A stretch of DNA of 64,000 bases from Bradyrhizobium sp. 4. GTDB lineage: Bacteria; Pseudomonadota; Alphaproteobacteria; Rhizobiales; Xanthobacteraceae. Below the pieces are notes generated by a model. That model was not told the DNA's origin and made no database searches. It was given only the letters and a program-made list of their open reading frames with translations. A program made the translations under genes and the position numbers. Positions 56,510 to 64,000 of the stretch are shown piece by piece (position 1 is the stretch's first letter; each line of letters starts with the position of its first letter). The DNA lies in the NCBI RefSeq assembly GCF_023100905.1, contig NZ_CP064686.1, positions 3,348,001 to 3,412,000 on the forward strand. The letters are read 5' to 3'.

Positions 56510-56923
56510 TCAGCGCGATCCCGGGTGCCATTCCGGGAGTTTGGGAATCTCGGGATCGAGGTGATCCCAGGCATATCCGCGCGAGCAGAACAGCACGACG
56601 GACGGTTTGAACGTGCTGGCATCGTCAAGCGTGCCGACATAGATGCCGATAAACTCCGGCTTCTCGTCCGGCTTGTTATAGATCGGCGAGCCGCAGTTCG
56701 GACAAAACCCCTTGCGCTTGACTGCGCCGCTGTCGGCAGTGCGCTCGATTTCGCGCACCTCGCCTGTCACCGAGACTGCGCTGCGCGCGAACACGAAGAT
56801 GGAGCTGTGGCCGCTGCCGGTGTCGCGCTGACAGTCGCTGCACTGGCATTGGAAGCCGCGGATCGGCGCGGACGCGATGGTGTAACAAACCGCGCCGCAG
56901 GCGCAACGACCTGAATGAGTCAT
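56510..56923 (-). CDS. GFA/CENP-V family zinc protein
   Basis: A 137-residue protein of the glutathione-dependent formaldehyde-activating fold. CACGAVCYTIASAPIRGFQC, CQCSDCQRDTGSGHSSIF and GFCPNCGSPIY give two zinc sites with eight cysteine positions. The family's formaldehyde role is not proven for most members. The ATG at 56923 is used; the frame to 56956 adds 11 residues. It forms a two-gene unit with MAPEG. Confidence 0.9.
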   Translation of the reverse strand: MTHSGRCACGAVCYTIASAPIRGFQCQCSDCQRDTGSGHSSIFVFARSAVSVTGEVREIERTADSGAVKRKGFCPNCGSPIYNKPDEKPEFIGIYVGTLDDASTFKPSVVLFCSRGYAWDHLDPEIPKLPEWHPGSR

Positions 56924-57033
56924 TCGTGTCCCTCCCGACGGGGCCGACCGTTCCAATCATATCAGGCTGGTTTGACTTCTCCATATCGAACAGGCGGCGC
57001 GACTTCACACAAGTCCGATCTTTGCCGGCCCGC

Positions 57034-57531
57034 TCACCCGCGCGACATCTTCTCGAACTTCTTCACCAGCCGCTCCCGCTTCAGCCGCGACAGCCGCTGG
57101 ATCCAGAACATCCCGTCGAGCTGGTCGATCTCGTGCTGGTGGCAGACGGCGCGCAAGGAGTCCGACTCCTCGCTGTGCATGTTGCCGTCGAGATCCTGAT
57201 AGCTGATCCGCACGCGGGCGTGGCGCTGCACCTCGTCGTTGACACCGGGCATCGAGACGCTGCCTTCGCGATGCAGGATCATCTCGGGTGAGGCCCACTC
57301 GATCTCCGGATTGACATAGGTCTGCGCACCCTCCCTAGCGTCGAGCTCGAGCACGACGACGCGCAAGGGCACGCCGATATGCGGCGCCGTGATGCCGATG
57401 CCGGGCGCGGCGCGCATGGTCTCGAGCAGATCATTTGCAAGCTCGCGGAGCGTTGCCTCGAATGCCGTGACGGGGCGGGCCGGCAACGTGAGGCGGCGGT
57501 CGGGATAGCGGACGATCGGGCGAATGGTCAT
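57034..57531 (-). CDS. Peptide deformylase paralogue with altered metal site
   Basis: A 165-residue deformylase-fold protein. Motif 1 reads GIGITAPHIG (usual Gln is His), motif 2 reads EGSVSMPG (usual Cys ligand is Ser91) and motif 3 reads HEIDQLDG (second His ligand is Gln137). His133 and Glu134 remain. Two of three metal ligands are lost, so normal formyl removal from N-termini is doubtful. The ATG at 57531 is preferred over 57546. It diverges from a TetR gene. A standard def gene is expected elsewhere. Confidence 0.85.
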   Translation of the reverse strand: MTIRPIVRYPDRRLTLPARPVTAFEATLRELANDLLETMRAAPGIGITAPHIGVPLRVVVLELDAREGAQTYVNPEIEWASPEMILHREGSVSMPGVNDEVQRHARVRISYQDLDGNMHSEESDSLRAVCHQHEIDQLDGMFWIQRLSRLKRERLVKKFEKMSRG

Positions 57532-57572
57532 GCAGGCTCCTAGCACTCACGGATGGTTGAAGCATCCCGTTC

Positions 57573-57601
57573 TTGACGCCCTACCAACTGGAAGGTAGCT
57601 A
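57573..57601 (+). promoter_or_regulatory. Candidate TetR gene promoter
   Basis: TTGACG at 57573-57578 and TAGCTA at 57596-57601 are separated by 17 bases, a good sigma-70 fit. The operator-like site sits between them and the ATG is only six bases beyond the -10, so the transcript would have almost no leader. Confidence 0.5.
57582..57597. promoter_or_regulatory. TetR operator-like site 1
   Basis: TACCAACTGGAAGGTA matches the site before the DUF308 gene (58267) at 13 of 16 bases and has the TACC...GGTA symmetry. It lies between the -35 and -10 of the TetR gene, so binding would block its own promoter. Confidence 0.6.
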
Positions 57602-57607
57602 GGGACC

Positions 57608-58192
57608 ATGACCAACGTTTCCTCGACAGCCGACGACATCCTGGCGTGCGCGCGCAGCTTGATCATCGCGGGCGGCTATAACGGCTTCAGCTACGCCGAC
57701 GTGGCCGAGGTGGTCGGCATCCGCAAGCCGAGCATCCACCACCATTTCGCCAGTAAGGTCGATCTGGTCCGCACCCTCGTGTCGCGCTACCGCGCCGAAG
57801 CCGAGGCGGGACTGTCCGCGCTCGAGCGCAATGTCCCTGATCCGCGCGAGCAGCTCGAAAACTATGTCGCTTACTGGAAGGCGTGCATCAATGATGCGAC
57901 GGCGCCGTTCTGCGTGTGCGCGCTGCTGGCCAGCGAGCTTCCGATCCTGCCGGAGGAGGTTGCGCTCGAAGTCCGTGCGCACTTCCGCTCCTTGGCTTCC
58001 TGGCTGACGGCCGTCATGGAGCGCGGCAAACGAAAAGGGCAACTCAAACTCTCCGGCACAGCCCGCGTCGAGGCCGAAGGATTCATGGCGACCATTCACG
58101 GCGCCATGCTGTCGGCGCGTGCCTATGGCGATCCAAAGATGTTCGGTGTGATTACCACCCCGCTGCTGGACCGGCTGTCCAACAAGCACTGA
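57608..58192 (+). CDS. TetR/AcrR family regulator
   Basis: A 194-residue repressor. ILACARSLIIAGGYNGFSYA and VAEVVGIRKPSIHHHFASKV form the DNA-binding helices. The ligand domain has APFCVCALLASELPILPEEV with two close cysteines, as in the NemR-like branch that senses electrophiles. Two similar sites, one before its own gene and one before the next gene, suggest control of itself and the DUF308 gene. Confidence 0.92.
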   Translation: MTNVSSTADDILACARSLIIAGGYNGFSYADVAEVVGIRKPSIHHHFASKVDLVRTLVSRYRAEAEAGLSALERNVPDPREQLENYVAYWKACINDATAPFCVCALLASELPILPEEVALEVRAHFRSLASWLTAVMERGKRKGQLKLSGTARVEAEGFMATIHGAMLSARAYGDPKMFGVITTPLLDRLSNKH

Positions 58193-58266
58193 GAGACATC
58201 AGCGAGACGATGACGACAGCCAGCAAGTGGGCTGGTCGAAGACGGTTTCGTTGTGTGTAAGAAAAC

Positions 58267-58282
58267 TACCAACTAGTCGGTA
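58267..58282. promoter_or_regulatory. TetR operator-like site 2
   Basis: TACCAACTAGTCGGTA is a near-perfect 16-base palindrome (one mismatched pair) and matches site 1. It ends 13 bases before the DUF308 gene start at 58296 and is likely bound by the TetR protein encoded upstream. Confidence 0.65.
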
Positions 58283-58295
58283 TGGAGAGACTGCG

Positions 58296-58874
58296 ATGGC
58301 GCGATATCAATTGGATCCGGTTCATACCGACCGCGAGCGATGGCTGAAGCAATACTACTTCGTGCGAGCGGCGTTCTCGGTGGCTTGGGTCGCTGCTGCG
58401 TTTGCCGCCGCGGCTTCTTCTCCAGTGATCGCCGGCGCCTTGCTCGTCCTCTATCCCGCATGGGACGCCGCAGCCAACTTCGCGGACGCTGTTCGCAGCG
58501 GCGGACTCGCTCAAAACCGCACGCAGGCTCTGAACGTTGTGGTCAGCCTGGCGACCACCGTCGCGGTGCTTGTGACCTTGCAGATGAGCATGAACCGGGT
58601 TCTCGGAATCTTCGGGGCATGGGCGATTGTGTCCGGACTGCTGCAGTTGGGGACGGCCATTCGCCGCTGGCGGAGTCTTGGCGCGCAATGGGCCATGGTG
58701 CTCAGCGGTGGCCAGTCGACTCTCGCAGGCGGCTTCTTCATCTTTCAGGCCATGATGCCCGCGGTTCCCTCGATCGCGAACGTCGCGGGCTATGCTGCAG
58801 TCGGTGCGCTCTACTTCCTGGTCTCGGCGGTCTGGCTCACAGTCGGCGAGTGGCGGCGTAGCGCGGCTGTTTGA
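58296..58874 (+). CDS. DUF308/HdeD-like membrane protein
   Basis: A 192-residue protein with about six helices, including FVRAAFSVAWVAAAFAAAAS, SLATTVAVLVTLQMSM and VAGYAAVGALYFLVSAVWLT. Its RLGTAIRRW-like loop and length fit the HdeD/DUF308 group of acid-stress-linked membrane proteins. GGAGA precedes the ATG at 58296; the frame to 58227 runs through the operator. It is the likely target of the TetR protein. Confidence 0.8.
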   Translation: MARYQLDPVHTDRERWLKQYYFVRAAFSVAWVAAAFAAAASSPVIAGALLVLYPAWDAAANFADAVRSGGLAQNRTQALNVVVSLATTVAVLVTLQMSMNRVLGIFGAWAIVSGLLQLGTAIRRWRSLGAQWAMVLSGGQSTLAGGFFIFQAMMPAVPSIANVAGYAAVGALYFLVSAVWLTVGEWRRSAAV

Positions 58875-59148
58875 AGGCCTGTTCGCGGGGGACGAATTAA
58901 TAGCGGCGGGATGATGCCATGATGCAGGTGTTTTGCCCGACAAGTCAAACGGCAGGCCTTCCTTCGCACTGCAAAGAGCTGCGCTGTAAGTCCTTGATCC
59001 CAAAGCGCCCGGCTACTGTGCATGGGATTGTTTTCGCATTTTTTTGTTTGGCAGGTCACAAAAGCATGCCGCAAAAACTTGCGTCGGCCTGTCGGTCCAC
59101 CATGTTCCCATTCGTCTTCCACTCAGACAGACCGGACGGGAGACCAAA

Positions 59149-60369
59149 ATGAACGCTTCCTCCTATCGCTGGGTGATCGTCGCCGCGGGCGGCTTGCTCG
59201 GCTGCGTCGCCATCGGCGGCATGTTTTCGCTGCCGGTGTTCCTGCAGCCGATCGCAAAGGATACCGGCTGGTCCGTGACCGGCATCTCCAGCGCGATGAC
59301 AATCGGCTTTCTGGCGATGGCCTGCACCAGCATGGTCTGGGGCACGCTGACGGACCGGTTTGGACCGCGGCCGGTGGTGCTGACTGGATCGTGCGTGCTA
59401 ACCGTGAGCCTGTTCGCGGCGAGCCACGCCACCTCGCTATTGGCGTTTCAGTTCGTCTTCGGCCTTCTGGTCGGGGCGTCCTGTGCCGCGATCTTCGCGC
59501 CGATGATGGCGACCGTGACCGGCTGGTTCGACACCCATCGCAGCCTTGCGGTCTCGCTGGTGTCGGCCGGCATGGGCATGGCGCCGATGACGATGGCGCC
59601 GCTCGCGGCCTGGCTCGTCTCTGGCCATGACTGGCGCACCTCGATGCAGATCGTGGCGCTGGTGGTCGGCGCCATCATGATCCCGGTCTCGTTCCTGGTG
59701 CGCCGCCCGCCGGCGCTCGCGCACGCCGTGGCCGCGCCTGCGGGCGAGGGCGCCGTGCAAGGTGAAATGTCGATGGGAGAGGCGCTGCGCTCGCCGCAAT
59801 TCCTGATCCTGCTCGCGACCAATTTCTTCTGTTGCGCCACCCATTCCGGCCCCATCATTCACACCGTCTCCTATGCCGTGAGCTGCGGCATCCCGCTGGT
59901 CGCGGCGGTGACGATCTACAGCATCGAGGGCTTTGCCGGCCTTGGCGGACGCATCGCCTTCGGCCTGATGGGGGACCGCTTCGGCGCCAAGCGCGTGCTC
60001 GTCTCGGGCCTGCTGTTGCAGGCGTTCGGCGCACTCGCCTATGTCTTCGCGCACCAGCTCGCGACGTTCTACGCGGTCGGGGCCGTCTTCGGCTTCATCT
60101 ATGCCGGCACCATGCCGCTCTACGCGGTGCTGATCCGCGAAAATTTCCCGCTCAAGATGATGGGCACGGTGATCGGCGGCACCGCCATGGCCGGTAGTCT
60201 CGGCATGGCCACGGGCCCGCTCGCCGGCGGCCTGATCTACGATGCGTTCTCGAGCTACGCCTGGCTCTATATCGCCTCCTGGGCGATGGGCCTCGGCGCC
60301 TTCCTGATGGCGATGAATTTCAAGCCGTTCCCAAAGCCGCAAGCGGAGTTGGCGCCGGCAGCAGCGTAA
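59149..60369 (+). CDS. MFS transporter
   Basis: Carrier of 406 residues with 12 helices. YRWVIVAAGGLLGCVAIGGM is helix 1, MVWGTLTDRFGPRPVVLTGS is motif A and GRIAFGLMGDRFGAKRVLVS the loop of the second half. It resembles the oxalate/formate or monocarboxylate branch. The ATG at 59149 has GGGAG upstream. The 274 bases before it have no gene. The substrate is not known. Confidence 0.9.
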   Translation: MNASSYRWVIVAAGGLLGCVAIGGMFSLPVFLQPIAKDTGWSVTGISSAMTIGFLAMACTSMVWGTLTDRFGPRPVVLTGSCVLTVSLFAASHATSLLAFQFVFGLLVGASCAAIFAPMMATVTGWFDTHRSLAVSLVSAGMGMAPMTMAPLAAWLVSGHDWRTSMQIVALVVGAIMIPVSFLVRRPPALAHAVAAPAGEGAVQGEMSMGEALRSPQFLILLATNFFCCATHSGPIIHTVSYAVSCGIPLVAAVTIYSIEGFAGLGGRIAFGLMGDRFGAKRVLVSGLLLQAFGALAYVFAHQLATFYAVGAVFGFIYAGTMPLYAVLIRENFPLKMMGTVIGGTAMAGSLGMATGPLAGGLIYDAFSSYAWLYIASWAMGLGAFLMAMNFKPFPKPQAELAPAAA

Positions 60370-60391
60370 GCAGGTTCGTCGAGGCGCAACG

Positions 60392-60778
60392 CTAGAGCTG
60401 CGCCTCGATCGCGGGCTTGTCGATGATGGACCACACGTGTCGTATTTTTCCGTCGCGAAATTGATAGAACACGTTTTCGCAGAAGGACACGCGCCTGCCG
60501 TTCACATCCAGCCCCAGAAACGTTCCAGCCGGCGTGCAATCGAACTTCAGCCGGGACGCGATGTGGGGCGGATCGCAGACCAGCAGCTCGATGTCGAAAT
60601 GCAGATCCGGAATTGCGCGAAAATCCTGCTCCAGCATGGCACGATAGCCGGACAGTCCGAACGGTCGCGCATTGTGGGCGACGTCATCGTGGACGAACTG
60701 TCCGAGGGCGGGCCAATCCTGCCGGTTCAGGCAGGCGATGTAGTCGCGGTAGATGTCGGCGAGGTCGGACCTGGTCAT
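60392..60778 (-). CDS. SnoaL-like ester-cyclase-type protein
   Basis: A 128-residue NTF2-fold protein. LADIYRDYIACLNRQDWPAL, YRAMLEQDFRAIPDLHFDIE and FCENVFYQFRDGKIRHVWSI match the SnoaL polyketide-cyclase-like group. The ATG at 60778 is preferred over 60838. It follows the GNAT fusion gene on the same strand with 56 bases between. Confidence 0.88.
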   Translation of the reverse strand: MTRSDLADIYRDYIACLNRQDWPALGQFVHDDVAHNARPFGLSGYRAMLEQDFRAIPDLHFDIELLVCDPPHIASRLKFDCTPAGTFLGLDVNGRRVSFCENVFYQFRDGKIRHVWSIIDKPAIEAQL

Positions 60779-60834
60779 GGCGTGCTCCTGCGGCTCCGGC
60801 CATAACGCGGCAGCGGGAGAAAAGGCGCCGGCGC

Positions 60835-61707
60835 TCACAGACGTTTTTCGAAGAACAGGTCCGGGTAGGGGTCGTCATTGAAGCGGGGGATCTCGCTCCA
60901 GCCGCCTCGTCGGTAGAGCTGGCCGGCCTCCGCCAGCGCGCTGTTGGTGTCGAGCCGCAGCAGCTTGATGCCGAGCCCGCGCGCGGCATTCTCGGTCGCG
61001 TCCATCAGGCGCCTGCCGAGCCGCAATCCGCGCGCCGCCGGTGCGACCCAGAGACGCTTGATCTCGGCATAGCCGTGATCCGTGCCCTTGAGCCCGACGC
61101 AGCCGATCGGCAGCGTGTCCGACATTGCGACGATGAATGTGCCGCGCGGGCGGCGCATATCCTTGGCGTCGGGATCGCGCGACAGCGAGACGTCGAACCC
61201 CTGCTTGAAGCGGCGGCCGAGCTCGCCATAATATTCGCCGAGGCAATAGCGCGCCTGTTCGCTCCGCGGGTCCATCTCCTCCAGCGTGACGCGCTCGCGC
61301 GTCAATGCGTAAGCAATCAAATCCATCGCTGCCAGCAGCGCTTCGCGTTGCGAATGCTGGGCGAGGAAGCCCTCGGCCTGCGTATTCGACAGCGCCTCAT
61401 AGGCCGCGAACTCGCGCCGGCCCGCACGCGTCAACGTCGCCACGCGGCGGCGCGCGTCGTCCTCATGCGCAATGGTCTCGACCAGCCCTTCGTCCTCGAG
61501 GCTGCGGAGCAGGCGGCTCATCAGGCCGGAATCGAGGCCGAGATAGTCGCGAATCTCGGCCACGTCCGAACGTCCGTGCCCGATCGCGTTGAGCACGCGC
61601 GCCGCCCCCAGCGGTCGCCCGCGTCCCAGGAATGACGTGTCGAGCGCGCCGACGGCGGACGTGACGGCGCGATTGAAGCGGCGGACGCGTGAAACAGGGT
61701 CGAGCAT
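60835..61707 (-). CDS. MarR-GNAT fusion: regulator/acetyltransferase
   Basis: A 290-residue two-domain protein. Residues 1-140 are a MarR winged helix (EIRDYLGLDSGLMSRLLRSL, EDEGLVETIAHEDDARRRVA). Residues 150-290 are a GNAT domain with IKRLWVAPAARGLRLGRRLM as the acetyl-CoA motif. Proteins of this layout are common in soil bacteria, but the link between DNA binding and acetylation is not understood. It converges on nothing and stands before a MmcQ-like gene. Confidence 0.92.
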   Translation of the reverse strand: MLDPVSRVRRFNRAVTSAVGALDTSFLGRGRPLGAARVLNAIGHGRSDVAEIRDYLGLDSGLMSRLLRSLEDEGLVETIAHEDDARRRVATLTRAGRREFAAYEALSNTQAEGFLAQHSQREALLAAMDLIAYALTRERVTLEEMDPRSEQARYCLGEYYGELGRRFKQGFDVSLSRDPDAKDMRRPRGTFIVAMSDTLPIGCVGLKGTDHGYAEIKRLWVAPAARGLRLGRRLMDATENAARGLGIKLLRLDTNSALAEAGQLYRRGGWSEIPRFNDDPYPDLFFEKRL

Positions 61708-61780
61708 GATGTCTGACTTTAGTCAGGCATATCATCGATGTCAATCAGCGCAGGCTTTCGCTTCACCAGCGAACGGCGCT

Positions 61781-62134
61781 TCAATCCAGGCCCAGCGCCT
61801 TGCGGGATTTCCGCGTGAGTTTCGTCGCGACCATCGCGTGCGCCTGCGCCAGATAGGCCGTGAGCTCGGCGTCCGGCAGCGCGTTGTTGCCGACGAGCTG
61901 CACCCATTTGGCGCGCGCCAGATACGGTGCCGGCCGCGCAAGGCCGTGCTCGATCAACATGGCATAGGCCATGTTCGAGACCTTGAACATGTAGCCGCCG
62001 GAGCGCGCGGCAAAGCCGCCGCCGAGTGCGAACATCTTGCCGCCGACCTTGAACACCGAGGTGCCCTCCCACTGCACCACCTTGGTGACGGCGGGCAGGC
62101 GCAGGCAGCGGGTTTCGAAAGTTTTGGGAGTCAT
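61781..62134 (-). CDS. MmcQ/YjbR family protein
   Basis: A 117-residue protein of the YjbR/CyaY-like fold. LRLPAVTKVVQWEGTSVFKV, GGKMFALGGGFAARSGGYMF and PAPYLARAKWVQLVGNNALP match MmcQ-type proteins, proposed to bind DNA. Role unknown. The ATG at 62134 is used; the longer frame to 62272 reaches into unlike sequence. Confidence 0.85.
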   Translation of the reverse strand: MTPKTFETRCLRLPAVTKVVQWEGTSVFKVGGKMFALGGGFAARSGGYMFKVSNMAYAMLIEHGLARPAPYLARAKWVQLVGNNALPDAELTAYLAQAHAMVATKLTRKSRKALGLD

Positions 62135-62296
62135 CGCTTGAGCGATAGCACAGCGCACGCGGCTTGCAACGCCGCAACGATGGAGCGGCCACTGCGTGCC
62201 GCGCCGCGTCCGGGATACGAGGGGACGACCCCACTTGTATCGTGCCGTTCGATCCCCCACACTCTCCACCACTCAATCAGTCACAGGAATAAGAAC

Positions 62297-62644
62297 ATGG
62301 CTCGCGTTCGCTGTATCACCGAGATGGGCATGGGCGTCGACGTTCACGGCAGGGACGCCACCAAGGCGGCGAAGCGTGCCGTCTCTGATGCCATCAGGCA
62401 TTCGAGCCTCGGCTTCTTCCGGATGATCGACAAGACTGCGAACGACATGTTCGTGGACGTCACGATCGCAGTGCCGAATCCGGAAAGCGTTGACAAGGAC
62501 GCGGTCGCGAAGGAACTGCCTTACGGCACTGTCACCGTCAACGCGGTGAAGGGCGGGCTGGAGATTCCGTCGGCCGCGGAACAGGGCAACGACCCGATCC
62601 TGATCGCCAATGCCGCCGTCATCGTCAGCTTCGACAAGGACTAG
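62297..62644 (+). CDS. Lin0512-family protein
   Basis: A 115-residue protein. CITEMGMGVDVHGRDATKAA, AVSDAIRHSSLGFFRMIDKT and VDVTIAVPNPESVDKDAVAK are typical of the Lin0512 family, whose function is unknown (fold with ring-shaped oligomers). It starts near a weak ribosome site and ends four bases before the GTG of the GNAT gene, so they are one unit. Confidence 0.85.
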   Translation: MARVRCITEMGMGVDVHGRDATKAAKRAVSDAIRHSSLGFFRMIDKTANDMFVDVTIAVPNPESVDKDAVAKELPYGTVTVNAVKGGLEIPSAAEQGNDPILIANAAVIVSFDKD

Positions 62645-62648
62645 GCCG

Positions 62649-63335
62649 GTGTCCGATCATGATGAGCGGCTGCTGGATCGCCCGATCTGGAGCGCGCTGA
62701 CGACCAGCCATAAACACCTGGCCGAGGGTGGCCCGCGAGCGCTGCGCTATCCGGTGGACGTGACGCCCTTTGCCGACATGGTCGACATGTCCGAGGCGAG
62801 CTTCGCCGCGCTCCGTGATCTCCTGTCGGGCTCGCAGGTCGCCGCGCTGTTCACACCGGAGGCCGTCGATGTTCCTGCAGGTTTCAAAGTCGTGCTGGCC
62901 GGACCCTGCGAGCAGATGATCGGCTCTCCGGCCGACAGTCGGCTTCGCGATGCCGAGATCGTTCGACTGGGTGCGGCCGACGTTCCCGCCATGATGGCGC
63001 TGACGGAGTTGACCAAGCCCGGTCCATTCGCGCGGCGCACCCACGAACTTGGGACGTTCCTCGGCATCCGTGCTGTCGGCGAATTGGTCGCGATGGCCGG
63101 CGAGCGCATGAAGCCGGGAAATTTCGTCGAGATGACGGCCGTCTGCGTCCACCCCGACCATCGCGGGCGGGGCTACGCGCAGGCGCTGCTGGCGGCTGTC
63201 GCACGCCAGATCGAGGCGCGCGGCGAAATTCCGTTCCTGCACGTGTTTTCGAGCAATTCGTCGGCCATCGCGCTGTACCAGCGGCAGGGGATGCGGACTC
63301 GGCGCCGCCTGCACGTCACCGCGTTCATGAAGTAG
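62649..63335 (+). CDS. GNAT family N-acetyltransferase
   Basis: A 228-residue acetyltransferase. The catalytic domain is C-terminal: EMTAVCVHPDHRGRGYAQAL is the acetyl-CoA motif and LHVFSSNSSAIALYQRQGMR the next segment, as in FR47-like proteins. About 100 N-terminal residues have no recognised domain. The GTG at 62649 is the likely start; the upstream ATG frame overlaps the Lin0512 gene. Acceptor is unknown. Confidence 0.88.
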   Translation: MSDHDERLLDRPIWSALTTSHKHLAEGGPRALRYPVDVTPFADMVDMSEASFAALRDLLSGSQVAALFTPEAVDVPAGFKVVLAGPCEQMIGSPADSRLRDAEIVRLGAADVPAMMALTELTKPGPFARRTHELGTFLGIRAVGELVAMAGERMKPGNFVEMTAVCVHPDHRGRGYAQALLAAVARQIEARGEIPFLHVFSSNSSAIALYQRQGMRTRRRLHVTAFMK

Positions 63336-63408
63336 GAATGAGCTGCGGTCAGGCTTCATATCCGGCGAATTCACGCTATACCGATCCCTGCCATCATTGG
63401 GGAAACAC

Positions 63409-64000
63409 ATGGACGCCAGAACACCTGATTTTTCCGCCGCGCGGACGGCAATGCAGCGTTACGTCGATCAGGAGATCATTCCGGGTGCATCCTGGGCGGT
63501 GCTGCGGGGCCGCGAGGTCGTCGATCAGCAGTGCGTCGGTTTTGCCGACCGCGAGGCGAGCACCGCGCTGCGGCCCGATCACATTTTTCGTGCGTTTTCC
63601 AACACCAAGATCTTCGTCACCTGCGCGGTCATGCTGCTGGTCGAGGAGGGCCGCATCGAGCTCGATGACGTTGTCGAGAAATTCCTGCCGCAACTCGGCA
63701 ATCGCAAGGTTCTCAAGCCGGGCGCTTTGACCCTTGCCGACGTCGAGCCTGCGAAAAGCCCGATCACGATCCGGCAGCTTCTGACCCATACCTCCGGCCT
63801 CAGCTACGGCATCTTCGATCCCGGTACGGTGCTGTTCAAAGGCTATAACGAGGCGCGCGTTCTCAATCCGTTGACGCCGCTGACCGACATGATCGACCAT
63901 CTCGCCGATCTGCCGCTGTCCTTTCATCCCGGCGCGTCTTGGGAATATTCGGTTGCGACCGACGTGCTCGGACGTGTCGTGGAGGTCGTCTCCGGCAAGC
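63409..64000 (+). CDS. Serine hydrolase (beta-lactamase class C family), 5' part
   Basis: The first 197 codons of a penicillin-binding-protein-fold hydrolase; the rest is outside the window. FSNTKIFVTC carries the S-x-x-K nucleophile motif, LLTHTSGLSYGIF the following signature, and HPGASWEYSVATDVLG the Y-x-[NST] region (YSVAT). GGGG lies upstream of the ATG. It likely hydrolyses an ester or amide; no signal peptide is seen. Confidence 0.85.
   Translation, partial: MDARTPDFSAARTAMQRYVDQEIIPGASWAVLRGREVVDQQCVGFADREASTALRPDHIFRAFSNTKIFVTCAVMLLVEEGRIELDDVVEKFLPQLGNRKVLKPGALTLADVEPAKSPITIRQLLTHTSGLSYGIFDPGTVLFKGYNEARVLNPLTPLTDMIDHLADLPLSFHPGASWEYSVATDVLGRVVEVVSGK

Noticed and set aside
59149..60369. 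Association of the last MFS gene with the TetR/DUF308 pair
   Set aside because: A 274-base gap and no operator-like site separate it, so common control is not supported.

Overview
The window reads as chromosomal DNA of a Bradyrhizobium-like alphaproteobacterium (order Hyphomicrobiales). The basis is high GC, strong GC3 codon bias, many LysR/TetR/MFS genes, acyl-CoA catabolic clusters and intergenic palindromic repeats of the type common in this genus. No rRNA, tRNA, CRISPR array or intact insertion sequence was seen. This placement rests on protein and repeat style and was not checked by a search.

Layout. 0-7 kb: the end of a hybrid histidine kinase, a secreted CHAP-like protein, an MFS carrier, and a fatty-acid group (thiolase, enoyl-CoA hydratase, a PaaI thioesterase split by an amber codon, a TetR regulator). 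7-18 kb: a LysR gene diverges from a valine/branched-chain acyl-CoA operon (mmsA, acyl-CoA dehydrogenase, 3-hydroxyisobutyryl-CoA hydrolase, mmsB). Acyl-CoA synthetase, MaoC, SDR and flavoprotein genes follow in tight coupling. 18-24 kb: LysR/MFS pair, D-threonine-aldolase-like enzyme, uup, a UPF0178 gene and a hot-dog protein. 24-40 kb: an orphan molybdenum-hydroxylase large subunit, then mostly housekeeping genes (ppx, rlmE, guaB, an RsmB-type methyltransferase, csp, guaA) separated by repeats.

40-45 kb looks like a small decayed genomic island in the 3' end of guaA. A frameshifted integrase N-terminus follows guaA directly. About 5.3 kb later (45121-45146) a degenerate copy of the guaA terminus still encodes TIEWE-stop. 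The interval carries LysR/GST and reductase/SDR/LysR pairs. Just outside the distal end is an HNH endonuclease with an N-terminal domain that may be PUA/EVE-like, which would make it a candidate modification-dependent restriction enzyme.

45-64 kb is accessory in style: several regulators beside small stress or detoxification genes, a DsbA-family pseudogene, a metallo-beta-lactamase-fold protein and a deformylase paralogue that both lack metal ligands, a TetR gene with two matching operator-like sites, and a serine hydrolase cut by the window edge.
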